Shown here: positions 8,227-15,840 of the stretch, in pieces
How positions within the stretch are numbered: the stretch's first letter is position 1
How the letters are laid out: every line of letters begins with the position of its first letter
Origin: Synergistales bacterium
GTDB lineage: Bacteria; Synergistota; Synergistia; Synergistales; Synergistaceae
Length of the DNA: 16,680 nucleotides
Assembly: GCA_026002695.1 (NCBI GenBank)
Contig: BOCB01000036.1
Location: 1-16,680 of the forward strand
Reading direction: 5' to 3'
Translations under genes and position numbers: made by a program
The notes under the pieces: generated by a model
Database searches by the model: none
The model's input: only the letters and a program-made list of their open reading frames with translations
What the model was told of the DNA's origin: nothing

Positions 8227-9381
8227 CTACAAAACACAGCCGACAAAAGTGTAGTTGTGAAAGCGATTGTGGGTTTTCCCGTCGTCATCGTAGAGCGGGG
8301 ATATTTCCCCTCCCATGTAAACAAAGTGAAACGGGATAGGATCGCTTATCATGGAGGAAATTTTATCATACTCGGCGGAGCTTGACGGATTGAGCATGAA
8401 GCAGCGCGACATGCAGGGGAAAAAGAAAAACCCGTTTACGTCCTTCTCGTTCAGCATAGCGGACAAGGTCTTTTCAGCCGTCTCCATTATGCCGTCCTGG
8501 CTGAACATGCCGACGGAGAACGTCGCGCCGACAGGCATATTGCCGCCGTATAACGCGTCCCCGTTCGGGAAAAACGAGTATATTCCAAGCGCCACAGGTC
8601 TTGTGCCGCCGCCGTAGTCGACTAAAAACGGCAGTGAGCTCGCCGCCTCCCCCGTCTTTTTCAGCCCTATGGTCGTCAAATAATCCAAAAGCGGCATATC
8701 ATTCACTCTTTTCAGTACGCAGCCGTCTGAGTCCGTGATGACGGCTCTTTGTTTTTGCACGTTTTTCTCGGGTATGGACGTTACAAAGAACCTGGGGTTG
8801 ACGTTCCCCTGAACGAGAACCATTGCCGCGCAGTCTCTGCGGCTTTCGCCGTTTTTTATCACGCAGCTTCTGTCGTACTTAACAGTGTGGTCGTTGGTAA
8901 GACCGCCTACAATCGGAATGCCGCCGCATACCTCGTCTAACGCGTCTAATATGACCGCGCCGCTTACGTCGCTCAGGACCGGGCAAAAGGCTATGATTAG
9001 CTTCGGGTCTTCCGGAAGCGCCGCGCGAGCCGCGCTGTAAGCGTCGCTCAGCGGCTTTGTGATATTCCCTCTTGAAAGAGGCTCCGACATGACCGCTGAA
9101 AACGACACGTCGTCGCTTGTCAAAACGGAGAGAGTCAGCGATTCCTCACCATAAGCGCCGCTCGTGCCGCTCGCAAGAGTCGTGATTCCTATGATATCGA
9201 AGGACATACGCGCGCAAAATTCCTCAATAAGCCCGCTATCCACGAAATCGCGGTGGCATGATATAATCCCCGCCGAGTTTTTAAGCAGGTTTTCCTCCGG
9301 CTTTATCTGACTTAAAACATCAGCTATCGCGTCTTCAGCCGAGTCTATTTCATCGGTAAACGCGTTCAGCATTTTAAGCAT
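8227..9381 (-). CDS. FIST-domain sensor protein
   Basis: 384 residues with the layout of FIST_N followed by FIST_C. The N-terminal half has IIGITTLASGTSG and GIPIVGGLTND, the recurring glycine turns of FIST_N. The C-terminal half has R-V-N-D-M-P-L-L-D-Y-L, V-G-A-T-F-S-V-G and a near-terminal FVYMGGEISP. FIST domains are thought to sense small ligands (amino acids are suggested) and feed signalling proteins. This gene stands directly upstream of the hybrid kinase on the same strand, which agrees with such a role. The start is ATG 9381, with GGGAG nine bases before. A second ATG three codons in is possible. The protein has no output domain of its own. Confidence 0.88.
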   Translation of the reverse strand: MLKMLNAFTDEIDSAEDAIADVLSQIKPEENLLKNSAGIISCHRDFVDSGLIEEFCARMSFDIIGITTLASGTSGAYGEESLTLSVLTSDDVSFSAVMSEPLSRGNITKPLSDAYSAARAALPEDPKLIIAFCPVLSDVSGAVILDALDEVCGGIPIVGGLTNDHTVKYDRSCVIKNGESRRDCAAMVLVQGNVNPRFFVTSIPEKNVQKQRAVITDSDGCVLKRVNDMPLLDYLTTIGLKKTGEAASSLPFLVDYGGGTRPVALGIYSFFPNGDALYGGNMPVGATFSVGMFSQDGIMETAEKTLSAMLNEKDVNGFFFFPCMSRCFMLNPSSSAEYDKISSMISDPIPFHFVYMGGEISPLYDDDGKTHNRFHNYTFVGCVL

Positions 9382-9517
9382 ATCGCCACTCTCCCGTCAT
9401 TTTATTCATGTTTTTATTTTTTATCTTTAGCGCTTTAGATTTTCAATAATAAATATTTACACTAAAAAGTATACACTATTATAATACATCATTCCGGCTT
9501 ATTGGGTGTCATGTTTG

Positions 9518-10093
9518 CTACCGTATGAAGGGATGGCGATCGGAGGCGGCCGCCTCCGCCGTTTGATTTATTGCCGCCGCGCTTCCCGAGCGCTTCACGG
9601 ACGCCTCTATGAAAACCCTCCTCGACGGTATTTTTTCGTGTATCCATATCTCGCCGAACGGCGGCAATAACCACACGTTCCTGCCGAATTTTGACGTGCC
9701 GACGCGGTACGCTATGCGCTCCTCCGCGCGGCGTCCGCCCTGTATTATCATCCAAGGCGCGTCAGAGACAAAGCGGCCATGCTCCGGCTCGGCAAACGGA
9801 AGGCCGGCGTTGTGCGACATGGTCAGCTCCCGCCACCCCCATATCCTCCCCTGAAGCACAGCGTACTCATCCACCACCGGCGTGAGCTGGACAGAGTGTA
9901 TATACTCCGCGGTAAACAGCTCGCCCATTCGCATCGGGGCGCTGAGTATTACGCGGCCGTCATCGCCCGATACGGACAGGCAGTTCACAGGCAGCTCCGG
10001 TATAATCACGGCGCCGCAGAAAAAAATGACAGCCGCGCGGCATATCGTAAAGATAAACGCGCGCGGCCGTTTTCTTCCTTTTTCGTGAGACAT
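9518..10093 (-). CDS. DUF1850 protein with N-terminal membrane anchor
   Basis: 191 residues. A basic start is followed by a hydrophobic segment (about 12-32, signal peptide or anchor), then an extracytoplasmic domain with the DUF1850 signature Y-I-H-S-V-Q-L-T-P-V-V-D-E-Y (about 64-77). In many genomes DUF1850 genes sit beside TRAP-TAXI transporter genes and are assumed to help them. No TRAP gene is seen here, so this one is orphaned in the window. The start is the only in-frame ATG; the AGG before it is too close to be a good Shine-Dalgarno, so expression may depend on coupling to the flavoprotein gene 20 bp upstream. The C-terminal ~20 residues are low complexity. Confidence 0.8.
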   Translation of the reverse strand: MSHEKGRKRPRAFIFTICRAAVIFFCGAVIIPELPVNCLSVSGDDGRVILSAPMRMGELFTAEYIHSVQLTPVVDEYAVLQGRIWGWRELTMSHNAGLPFAEPEHGRFVSDAPWMIIQGGRRAEERIAYRVGTSKFGRNVWLLPPFGEIWIHEKIPSRRVFIEASVKRSGSAAAINQTAEAAASDRHPFIR

Positions 10094-10113
10094 CCTACGT
10101 CAAATTGCCGCTT

Positions 10114-10740
10114 TTACCTTATGAAATTCGTAAACTCCCGCTTCTCCGTCGGCGGAAGAGGAATCTTACCCTTGCTCGCGTCTATCACCTTCAAGAGCCA
10201 CGCCATAGCGCGCGCGTTCTTTCTCACGGTCTGCATTCCCTCCTCGTCCTTCAGGGCCTCTCCCTTGTCCATGCCGTATACTATCGTCCAATACTGGCTC
10301 GGCGGCGTTACAGTCTCCGCGAGATTGAAATAATTCATGAGCTGATGGACGACATCGGCGCCTCCGGCGCGCCTCACAGCCGTTACCGCCGTGCCTACCT
10401 TGTACTTCAAATAACGCGAGCTGCTGAAGAACACCCTGTCCAAAAACGACTTCATAGGCCCAGGAATCCCGGCGTAGTAAGTCGGCGCGCCGAGTATTAT
10501 CCCGTCGGCGGCTCGTATCTTCATAACGTTCTCCTCGACCGCGTCGTCCTTGAACACGCAAATATTACCCTCCGATGAAAAACAGTGACCGCAGCCGATA
10601 CAGCCCGGTATCAGCTTGCCGCCGACATGTACTATCTCCGTCTCGATACCCTCACCCTTCAGCACGTCCGCCATCGCGCGCAGAGCGGCTGCCGTGTTCC
10701 CATCCTCGCGAGGACTGCCGTTTACAGCTATTACTTTCAT
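10114..10740 (-). CDS. Iron-sulfur flavoprotein-like NADPH/FMN reductase
   Basis: 208 residues of the NADPH-dependent FMN reductase / flavodoxin fold. The FMN phosphate loop is V-N-G-S-P-R-E-D-G-N-T (residues 6-16) and the flavin-edge motif is G-A-P-T-Y-Y (about 85-90). A compact C-X2-C-X2-C-X7-C motif (Cys47, 50, 53, 61) is the signature of archaeal/anaerobe iron-sulfur flavoproteins, so it probably carries one [4Fe-4S] plus FMN and moves electrons in the cytoplasm. The start is ATG 10740; GGGAGG lies 13 bases upstream, a rather long gap. The frame is open further upstream but without homology. It is 20 bp from the DUF1850 gene and probably in the same transcript. Confidence 0.88.
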   Translation of the reverse strand: MKVIAVNGSPREDGNTAAALRAMADVLKGEGIETEIVHVGGKLIPGCIGCGHCFSSEGNICVFKDDAVEENVMKIRAADGIILGAPTYYAGIPGPMKSFLDRVFFSSSRYLKYKVGTAVTAVRRAGGADVVHQLMNYFNLAETVTPPSQYWTIVYGMDKGEALKDEEGMQTVRKNARAMAWLLKVIDASKGKIPLPPTEKREFTNFIR

Positions 10741-10772
10741 TATATTTACACGACCTCCCGTAACATCAAACC

Positions 10773-10859
10773 GTGGGGCGCCGCCCCACACTCCGCAAGG
10801 GGGGCGCCCCCCTTGACCCCGTTCAAAAAATAACCGTAGGGGCGAACTGTGTTCGCCCG
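10773..10859 (-). repeat. Three-hairpin REP-like cluster
   Basis: Three GC hairpins lie between the two flavoprotein genes. They are GTGGGGC-GCC-GCCCCAC (10773-10789), the 18-bp perfect palindrome AAGGGGGGCGCCCCCCTT (10797-10814), and GGGCGAAC-TGT-GTTCGCCC (10840-10858). The first two match the block at 5257-5303 and the third matches 6282-6304. As they lie inside a minus-strand gene string, they could attenuate transcription or protect mRNA ends. Confidence 0.7.
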
Positions 10860-10875
10860 TTGTTACTCACCCTTT

Positions 10876-11439
10876 TTACCCTAAGCTCTTCCCCAGAGCT
10901 CTCGCTTTTTCCAGCCATTCTTTTTTCCCGGAGACAGCGCCCGCCTCATTGACATCGGGAACGCATATTTCGCCGATGTTATCCCACTTGCAATACCTGC
11001 ACGCTAACTCGAACGACTTCTTCAGCCCGTCAAAGACATCTTCCTCGTCGTCTCCGGCCGCGGCGAGGAGAACAGCTCTCCTGCCCGCCATGCTCACCTT
11101 CGACTTCTTTGAAAAATACGGAAGCAGCCTGTCCCACGCCGGCTTTATCTGCGCCGGCCACGAGAAAAAGTAAAGCGGCGTCGCGTACACTATAACGTCC
11201 GCGTCGTCGAGGGCGCTGTAAACTTCCTTCATATCGTCATCGACCGCGCAGTGAACGCCCTTGCTCCAGCACATGCGACAGTCGACGCAGCCCGCTATCT
11301 TGAGCCCCGCCAATCTGATTTTGCTGACCTCGTATCCCGCTTCTTCCGCGCCGGCAGCGAACGCGTCGGCGAGCAGCTCGCTGTTGCCGCTGCCCTTCTT
11401 CCTCGGACTTCCCAATAATATGGTAACTTTATTAGCCAT
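10876..11439 (-). CDS. Iron-sulfur flavoprotein-like reductase, second copy
   Basis: 187 residues, the same fold as the neighbouring gene. The FMN loop is L-G-S-P-R-K-K-G-S-G-N-S (residues 9-20) and the cysteine motif is C-X2-C-X2-C-X6-C (Cys51, 54, 57, 64). A-T-P-L-Y-F-F-S-W-P is the flavin-edge loop. Sequence identity to its neighbour is low, so this is an old paralogue pair rather than a recent duplication. The start ATG 11439 has GGGGAG about six bases upstream, and a good promoter lies at 11527-11499. The cysteines imply a [4Fe-4S] cluster; the physiological partner is unknown. Confidence 0.88.
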   Translation of the reverse strand: MANKVTILLGSPRKKGSGNSELLADAFAAGAEEAGYEVSKIRLAGLKIAGCVDCRMCWSKGVHCAVDDDMKEVYSALDDADVIVYATPLYFFSWPAQIKPAWDRLLPYFSKKSKVSMAGRRAVLLAAAGDDEEDVFDGLKKSFELACRYCKWDNIGEICVPDVNEAGAVSGKKEWLEKARALGKSLG

Positions 11440-11498
11440 GAAAATCTCCCCGTTCTGAATAGTCTGAGTTCATTGACGCGCTTGGATTGATGTCAATA

Positions 11499-11527
11499 AA
11501 TATACAGACAATGGGTAAATTTGTCAA
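11499..11527 (-). promoter_or_regulatory. Sigma-70 promoter of the flavoprotein genes
   Basis: On the minus strand TTGACA (11527-11522) is followed after 17 bp by TATATT (11504-11499), a near-consensus pair about 60 bp before the ATG at 11439. Overlapping the expected start site, ATTGAC (11472-11477) and GTCAAT (11492-11497) form a 6-bp inverted repeat that could be an operator. Confidence 0.6.
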
Positions 11528-11643
11528 AAAATAAACCGCGCCAGCGCTGATTTTTGGTTTGCATATTGGCTTGTGCGGAAAATTTGAACCTGCGGTTTGA
11601 GGCCATTATCTATCCGTTGAATAAATACCTTATCGATCGCCCC

Positions 11644-13263
11644 TCACGGCTTCCTCCATACATATATATTGAGCAGATATTTCACGCCGTATTGGGCGAG
11701 CTGTCCGTAGTTCAAGCTGCTCCCGTCCTCCATGAGTATCCTGAGAAGGGATCGCGCAGAGGCAACGCTGCCCCGGTCAGTCCCCAGGCTGTAATAATGC
11801 TTTGCCTTTTCGGGGTCGCGCTCCGAACCGAGTAAACCTATGTCGTAAATCCGTCCCAGCGTCGTGAACGCGGCGGCGTTACCTCCTTCCGCCGCCTTGT
11901 TATACATATCGATATAATACTCTAACGTCGGCACGGTATCGGGGTGTTCAGCCAAAAATTCTTTTGGAGCGACGTGAACCGCGCTCAATCTGTAATATTC
12001 GACACACACATTATACAAATTGTCGTTGAAGGGCGCGAAACTCGCGTCTGATACAAGAAGTTTATTATATACTGCCGCATACGGCACATACGCCGTTCCT
12101 CCCTGAGGAACGCGCAAGAGCAGCTCGCGCTGGGCGTCTAATTCGCTCCTGAATTCAGCGGCGTTGAACGCGGAGACGACGGCGTCTCTCGTGTTGAAGC
12201 TGAGCAGGAAAAATATTACAGCGAGGCCGTGCCTCCGCCTGTATACGGCGCTCCCCGCTATCCTGCCCACTGAGGCCGCGCTGCTGTAAAACCAAACAAA
12301 ATATATTATCCAGCAGAACCACATCAGCCACTGAATTATGTACTCGCATCTGCGAGCCAGTCCGTAACCCCTTATGGAATATACCCCTATAGCGGAAAGC
12401 AAGAAGACCCCGAGTACAGTCAGGGCAACACCGTGCCAAACTTTGAGCCTCCCGCGGATATTTTCGTGCCCGATTTCGGGAGCGTTCGTGAATTTCATGA
12501 TGTCAGGCAGGAAGAGCAGGAAAACGTATTTCAGCGGACTGAGCAGCGCGTCCGCCACTATCGGAGCGCAGTAAAGCGCCGTCTCCTTTATCGTGCCGAT
12601 TAAATCCAAATGGCCTCCTATTCTGCCCTGCGAACCGGGAGAAAAATAATCCGCCCCCAAACCGGCGAGGGCCGCGATTACGGGCAGTACGAGCCGCGCT
12701 GCGCCGCGATTGTTCCGGACACTCAACAGCCAGCATAAGGCCGACAGCAGCATCACAATTGAGAAAACAGCGCCGAATTCTATCAGTCCTCCGTTAAGAA
12801 ACGCGGCGACCGAAAGCGCCGCGATTTCAAGCGACGCTCTTTCTCTCCTCGCTATCCTGATCAAAAGCCCGGCTTCGATGAGTATCATGCAGCACGATAC
12901 ATAGTACAACTCGCAAGCCAATGAATACAAAACCTCGTTCAGCCACAGAGACTGGCAAAAGAGGGATACAAGCGCCGCTTTCCCGGCGGCAATGCCCGGC
13001 AGTACTGATCTGACGAAAAAGAATATGGAGAACAGGCTCAAACCTATCAGCGACACGACGAGAAATCTGTACGCATCAAAAAACATCCCGATATTTTCAA
13101 ACGCGCATACTAAGGATATTAAAAACGTGTTGAAAAACCTACCCATAACCGAGACATACGCCCGATGCTGCGCCTCCCAAAAACCATAGTCCCTTACGTT
13201 AAGCAAAAAATAAAAATCATCGCCCCAAAGAGAGAACGCGAAAAAACCGATATACGCGTACAT
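11644..13263 (-). CDS. Polytopic membrane protein with Sel1-like tail
   Basis: At least 539 residues. About ten membrane helices (residues 1-430) start with a W-G-D-D-F-Y-F motif just after the first helix. That placement resembles DUF6056/GT-C-like membrane glycosyltransferases, where an acidic pair follows the first helix. The C-terminal ~90 residues are helical and Sel1/TPR-like (A-A-E-G-G-N-A-A-A-F..., then D-P-E-K-A-K-H-Y-Y). ATG 13263 has no Shine-Dalgarno and leaves a first helix of only ~13 residues. The frame continues upstream through W-N-I-G-A-A-F-C-A-L-Y-I-A, which completes that helix, to near 13356. The natural start is therefore probably the leader ORF at 13396, now out of register. 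A role in surface polysaccharide or lipid modification is inferred. Confidence 0.75.
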   Translation of the reverse strand: MYAYIGFFAFSLWGDDFYFLLNVRDYGFWEAQHRAYVSVMGRFFNTFLISLVCAFENIGMFFDAYRFLVVSLIGLSLFSIFFFVRSVLPGIAAGKAALVSLFCQSLWLNEVLYSLACELYYVSCCMILIEAGLLIRIARRERASLEIAALSVAAFLNGGLIEFGAVFSIVMLLSALCWLLSVRNNRGAARLVLPVIAALAGLGADYFSPGSQGRIGGHLDLIGTIKETALYCAPIVADALLSPLKYVFLLFLPDIMKFTNAPEIGHENIRGRLKVWHGVALTVLGVFLLSAIGVYSIRGYGLARRCEYIIQWLMWFCWIIYFVWFYSSAASVGRIAGSAVYRRRHGLAVIFFLLSFNTRDAVVSAFNAAEFRSELDAQRELLLRVPQGGTAYVPYAAVYNKLLVSDASFAPFNDNLYNVCVEYYRLSAVHVAPKEFLAEHPDTVPTLEYYIDMYNKAAEGGNAAAFTTLGRIYDIGLLGSERDPEKAKHYYSLGTDRGSVASARSLLRILMEDGSSLNYGQLAQYGVKYLLNIYVWRKP

Positions 13264-13321
13264 GGCTATATATAACGCGCAGAATGCCGCGCCGATGTTC
13301 CAATAATTATATTTGCTTTCG

Positions 13322-13403
13322 TTGGAAAGTCTGCTAAGAAGTGCTTGCTTGCGAGATTATATCGAGCCTTTTACGCCTGTCAAGTGCTGAAATCAATTTT
13401 CTC
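13322..13403 (-). promoter_or_regulatory. Leader cassette A with short GCAA tract
   Basis: This 82-bp segment is nearly identical to 15932-16117 apart from the number of GCTT units (2.5 here, 13343-13352; 28.5 there). On the minus strand it contains TTGACA (13383-13378), 16 bp, TATAAT (13361-13356), then the tract. It sits directly upstream of the membrane-protein gene. With the divergent Rpn promoter region it accounts for the roughly 400-bp gap 13264-13660. That gap also contains a TATAAT (13448-13443) and a 16-bp inverted repeat, TTGTTACGCGCAACAA (13462-13477). Confidence 0.7.
13334..13396 (-). CDS. Short leader ORF A (out of frame with membrane gene)
   Basis: TTG 13396, with GGGAGTGGAG ending four bases before it, opens a 20-codon frame M-I-S-A-L-D-R-R-K-R-L-D-I-I-S-Q-A-S-T-S and stops at TAG 13336-13334, just past the tetranucleotide tract. 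The distance from this TTG to the end of the membrane-protein gene is 1753 nt. Removing one 4-nt unit gives 1749 nt, an uninterrupted 582-residue frame, and adding two units gives 586 residues. The leader thus looks like the true N-terminus of the downstream protein in an OFF register. Confidence 0.5.
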   Translation of the reverse strand: MISALDRRKRLDIISQASTS

Positions 13404-13608
13404 CACTCCCGATCAGCCACGCTGTTTGTGAGTATCTTCGCGATTATATTAGCATGAAGGTTTGTTACGCGCAACAAGGAGCAAATCCATTGTGCTTATA
13501 ATATGCGGTTGCTTCTGTTTATCGGCGGCATGATTATGGCAATGCTATGCGGTGAGGGAGTTGTAAATAAGAAGTGACAGTTTATCTGTTTGGAACAAAC
13601 ATGATTGA

Positions 13609-13636
13609 TTGCGCTTAGTTTAAGAAGTATTATAAT
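13609..13636 (+). promoter_or_regulatory. Probable promoter of the Rpn gene
   Basis: TTGCGC (13609-13614), 16 bp, TATAAT (13631-13636), then AAGGAGGGTGA (13644-13654) and the TTG start at 13661. A perfect -10 with a weak -35 implies a short leader of under 20 nt. Confidence 0.45.
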
Positions 13637-13660
13637 AGTCATCAAGGAGGGTGAACCATA

Positions 13661-14569
13661 TTGAACGAAAAAATCGTCGTTCCCGACCTGTTGCCGCCAT
13701 CTGAAGACGGCGTATTCAAAACGCTCCTGACACACCCGGACGCGAAGCCCATCTTGCGCGATGTCATATCGGGTGTTTTAGAGATACCTATTGTGAGCGT
13801 AGAGGTGAAAAACACGGAGCTTCCCATATCCGATATTTCGGAAAAAAGAGAGCGTCTTGACGTGCACTGCCTTGCCGACAACGACAAGCAGCTGAACGTA
13901 GAAATGCAGACTACGCCCATGACGGGAGACTCCGCTAAAAACGCGCACGTCAGAATAAAGAGCCGCGCGATTTACAACCTCTGCGACCTGCACTCATCTC
14001 AGAAGAGCAAGAATATAGACTACGGGAATTTACTTCAGACTTTTCAGATTACGTTTTGCGGTTACAAGGTGTTTCCGAAGCGCGAGGATTTTGTGAACCG
14101 TTTTAGCTTTCGCGGCGAGGACGGAGAGGAACTTATCGATACGTTGGGTATAATATTCATAGAGCTTTCCAAGTTGGGCAAGGTATTGAAAAAGCCCGCC
14201 GGGGAAATGTCTCCGATTGAGCTTTGGAGCGTTTTCTTTTCGGTAGGCAGCAAGCCCGAATACAGGAAACTGCTTCTCGATATGACTAAGGCAAGGGAGG
14301 AGATCAAATTGGCAAGCGAGTTATTGGCAAACATCAGCAGCGATCTCGAACAGCGCGCGCGCTATCTTTCGCGCAAGAAGTTCCGAATGGATCACGACCA
14401 CGACATGATTGTGTCGTTCAGGGAAGGCGAGGCGAAGGGTATAGAGAAGGGCGAGGCGAAGGCTAAACTCGAAATTGCCAAAAATCTATTGGCTAACGGC
14501 GTGCCGTTGGACGTCATAGCTAAGAGTTCCGGACTGCCTCCGGACAAAATCCAAGGCCTGGCTAACTAA
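13661..14569 (+). CDS. Rpn family PD-(D/E)XK nuclease
   Basis: 302 residues, full length for the Rpn/YhgA-like family (often labelled PD-(D/E)XK transposase, PDDEXK_2). The N-terminus L-P-P-S-E-D-G-V-F-K-T-L-L-T-H-P is typical. The catalytic core shows Asp67 (E-R-L-D-V) and E-M-Q at 81-83, an E-x-Q version of the active site. The C-terminus has the charged E-G-E-A-K-G-I-E-K-G-E-A-K linker and a final helix-turn-helix-like L-D-V-I-A-K-S-S-G-L-P. Rpn proteins promote recombination, and some are toxic anti-phage nucleases. The start is TTG 13661, about six bases after a strong Shine-Dalgarno. A near-identical copy of its 3' part follows at once. Confidence 0.88.
   Translation: MNEKIVVPDLLPPSEDGVFKTLLTHPDAKPILRDVISGVLEIPIVSVEVKNTELPISDISEKRERLDVHCLADNDKQLNVEMQTTPMTGDSAKNAHVRIKSRAIYNLCDLHSSQKSKNIDYGNLLQTFQITFCGYKVFPKREDFVNRFSFRGEDGEELIDTLGIIFIELSKLGKVLKKPAGEMSPIELWSVFFSVGSKPEYRKLLLDMTKAREEIKLASELLANISSDLEQRARYLSRKKFRMDHDHDMIVSFREGEAKGIEKGEAKAKLEIAKNLLANGVPLDVIAKSSGLPPDKIQGLAN
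14206..14451 (+). repeat. Direct repeat, first copy (second at 14593-14838)
   Basis: A 246-bp segment of the Rpn gene recurs 387 bp downstream. Within 14217-14451 I count three substitutions (GAA/GAG, CGA/CGG, GAT/GAC), all synonymous third positions; a three-base block at 14214-14216 also differs. Identity begins and ends abruptly, and the tails beyond it are clearly diverged. Confidence 0.9.
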
Positions 14570-14593
14570 ACGCCCTTTGCCGTCATTCGGGCA

Positions 14594-14971
14594 ATGTCTC
14601 GACTTGAGCTTTGGAGCGTTTTCTTTTCGGTAGGCAGCAAGCCCGAATACAGGAAACTGCTTCTCGATATGACTAAGGCAAGGGAGGAGATCAAATTGGC
14701 AAGCGAGTTATTGGCAAACATCAGCAGCGATCTCGAGCAGCGCGCGCGCTATCTTTCGCGCAAGAAGTTCCGGATGGACCACGACCACGACATGATTGTG
14801 TCGTTCAGGGAAGGCGAGGCGAAGGGTATAGAGAAGGGTAAATTTGAAATCGCCCGTTCAATGCTTGCGGATAGAATTCCGATTGATGCTATCATAAAAT
14901 ATACCGGGTTGTCGGAACAAGAAATATTCGGCAAGGGGTTCTTCGAGCAGGGTTTTACCCCGCCCGAATAG
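14594..14971 (+). CDS. C-terminal Rpn paralogue, nuclease core missing
   Basis: 125 residues corresponding to Rpn residues ~183 onward. There is no PD-(D/E)XK core. The shared helical region and charged linker are followed by a different tail (I-D-A-I-I-K-Y-T-G-L-S...G-F-T-P-P-E). The ATG at 14594 aligns with the internal Met codon at 14207 of the full gene, but no clear Shine-Dalgarno precedes it. It lies only 24 bp after the Rpn stop. It is either a remnant of a second rpn gene that lost its 5' part, or a small stand-alone C-terminal protein like the intragenic RpnS partners described in E. coli. The synonymous-only changes favour some coding constraint or recent conversion. Confidence 0.55.
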   Translation: MSRLELWSVFFSVGSKPEYRKLLLDMTKAREEIKLASELLANISSDLEQRARYLSRKKFRMDHDHDMIVSFREGEAKGIEKGKFEIARSMLADRIPIDAIIKYTGLSEQEIFGKGFFEQGFTPPE

Positions 14972-15036
14972 CGGTATTGTTTGACGCCAATAATATATAT
15001 TAGAATGCAGTACAAACAATCAATAGGAGAACTCAA

Positions 15037-15075
15037 ATGAGACTTGAGATCGCTCATAGAGCTGATTTATTTTGA
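15037..15075 (+). pseudogene. Gene start cut off by repeat insertion
   Basis: A convincing start, AGGAGA (15025-15030) six bases before ATG 15037, opens M-R-L-E-I-A-H-R-A-D-L-F and then stops at TGA inside the MITE-like copy 4. The codons from 15061 on are repeat sequence. It looks like the 5' stub of a lost gene, though a 12-residue peptide cannot be excluded. Confidence 0.3.
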
Positions 15076-15127
15076 TTAAAATTTATTAACCTTATGGAAG
15101 GAACGATTTTAATCAGCGCTTCTCTTA
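15061..15127 (+). mobile_element. MITE-like repeat, copy 4 (short, diverged)
   Basis: GCTGATTTATT (15061-15071) and AATCAGCGCTT(CTC)TTA (15111-15127) match the left and right ends of the 591/5163/8083 family. The ~40 bp between them is unrelated AT-rich sequence. The final TTA is, on the minus strand, the TAA stop of the methyltransferase. Confidence 0.5.
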
Positions 15128-15840
15128 ACTTTGATCTCTGTCCTCCTGATAATAGATGTCGCCGTCCATGTACTCGCACCTTATTAACGCGGCGTCGAAC
15201 GGCATCATCTCAAGCAGGAACGAGTGTATGTACGGGAAAAACCTCAGATGCAGGTCAAACGTGTAGCGATACGACCTCTGGGACGGCACGACGATTATAA
15301 CTCTTCTTCTCGCCACGCGCCTGAGCTCGCTTATCACGGTATGAAGGTCGACTACGTGTTCCAGTACATGGGAACAAATGACAGTATCGACGGACGACGA
15401 GGCGAAGGGTATTGACTCCGCGCTGCCGTTCATAAAATTTATGCCGCTTTGCTCCCGCAGCTCATCCGGTATCACTATGTCCATGCCGTAAATATTGCCG
15501 CACCTGCCCTCATCGCGGATGGCCTTCACCAAAAAACCGCGCCCGCACCCTGCATCCAGCGCTGACTCGCCGACAATGTTGTCCAATATCGCGCGCGCGC
15601 ATTTTTTGTTGAGATCGGTGGCGCGGGACATATGAAATGGCGCGGTCTCCTCGTAAAACGCGGCGTACTCCTCCCGCGTCATAAACGGAGCCCGCTCTTT
15701 GAAAGACATTATCCGCTCGTGCTTGGCCGAAAAGAAGAGCTTCATCGGGAATTTCATAAAGAGTCGCGAATCCCGGAGTACAGGGGGCAGCAGCTGATCA
15801 AGTATGAAGTGTATCTTGAGAGTGAAGTCCCTGCTCAGGT

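Noticed and set aside
9418..9466. Possible degenerate copy of the MITE interior (TTATCTTTA...CTTTAG...CAATAATAAAT)
   Set aside because: Similarity is limited to AT-rich words and no terminal repeat is present; could be chance in an AT-rich intergenic region.
11544..11556. GCGCTGATTTTT resembling one MITE end
   Set aside because: Only about 10 bases match and no partner end is found nearby.
13503..13577. 24-residue hydrophobic ORF (starts M-R-L-L-L-F-I-G-G) resembling a type I toxin peptide
   Set aside because: No Shine-Dalgarno and no visible antisense RNA promoter; such short hydrophobic frames arise by chance.
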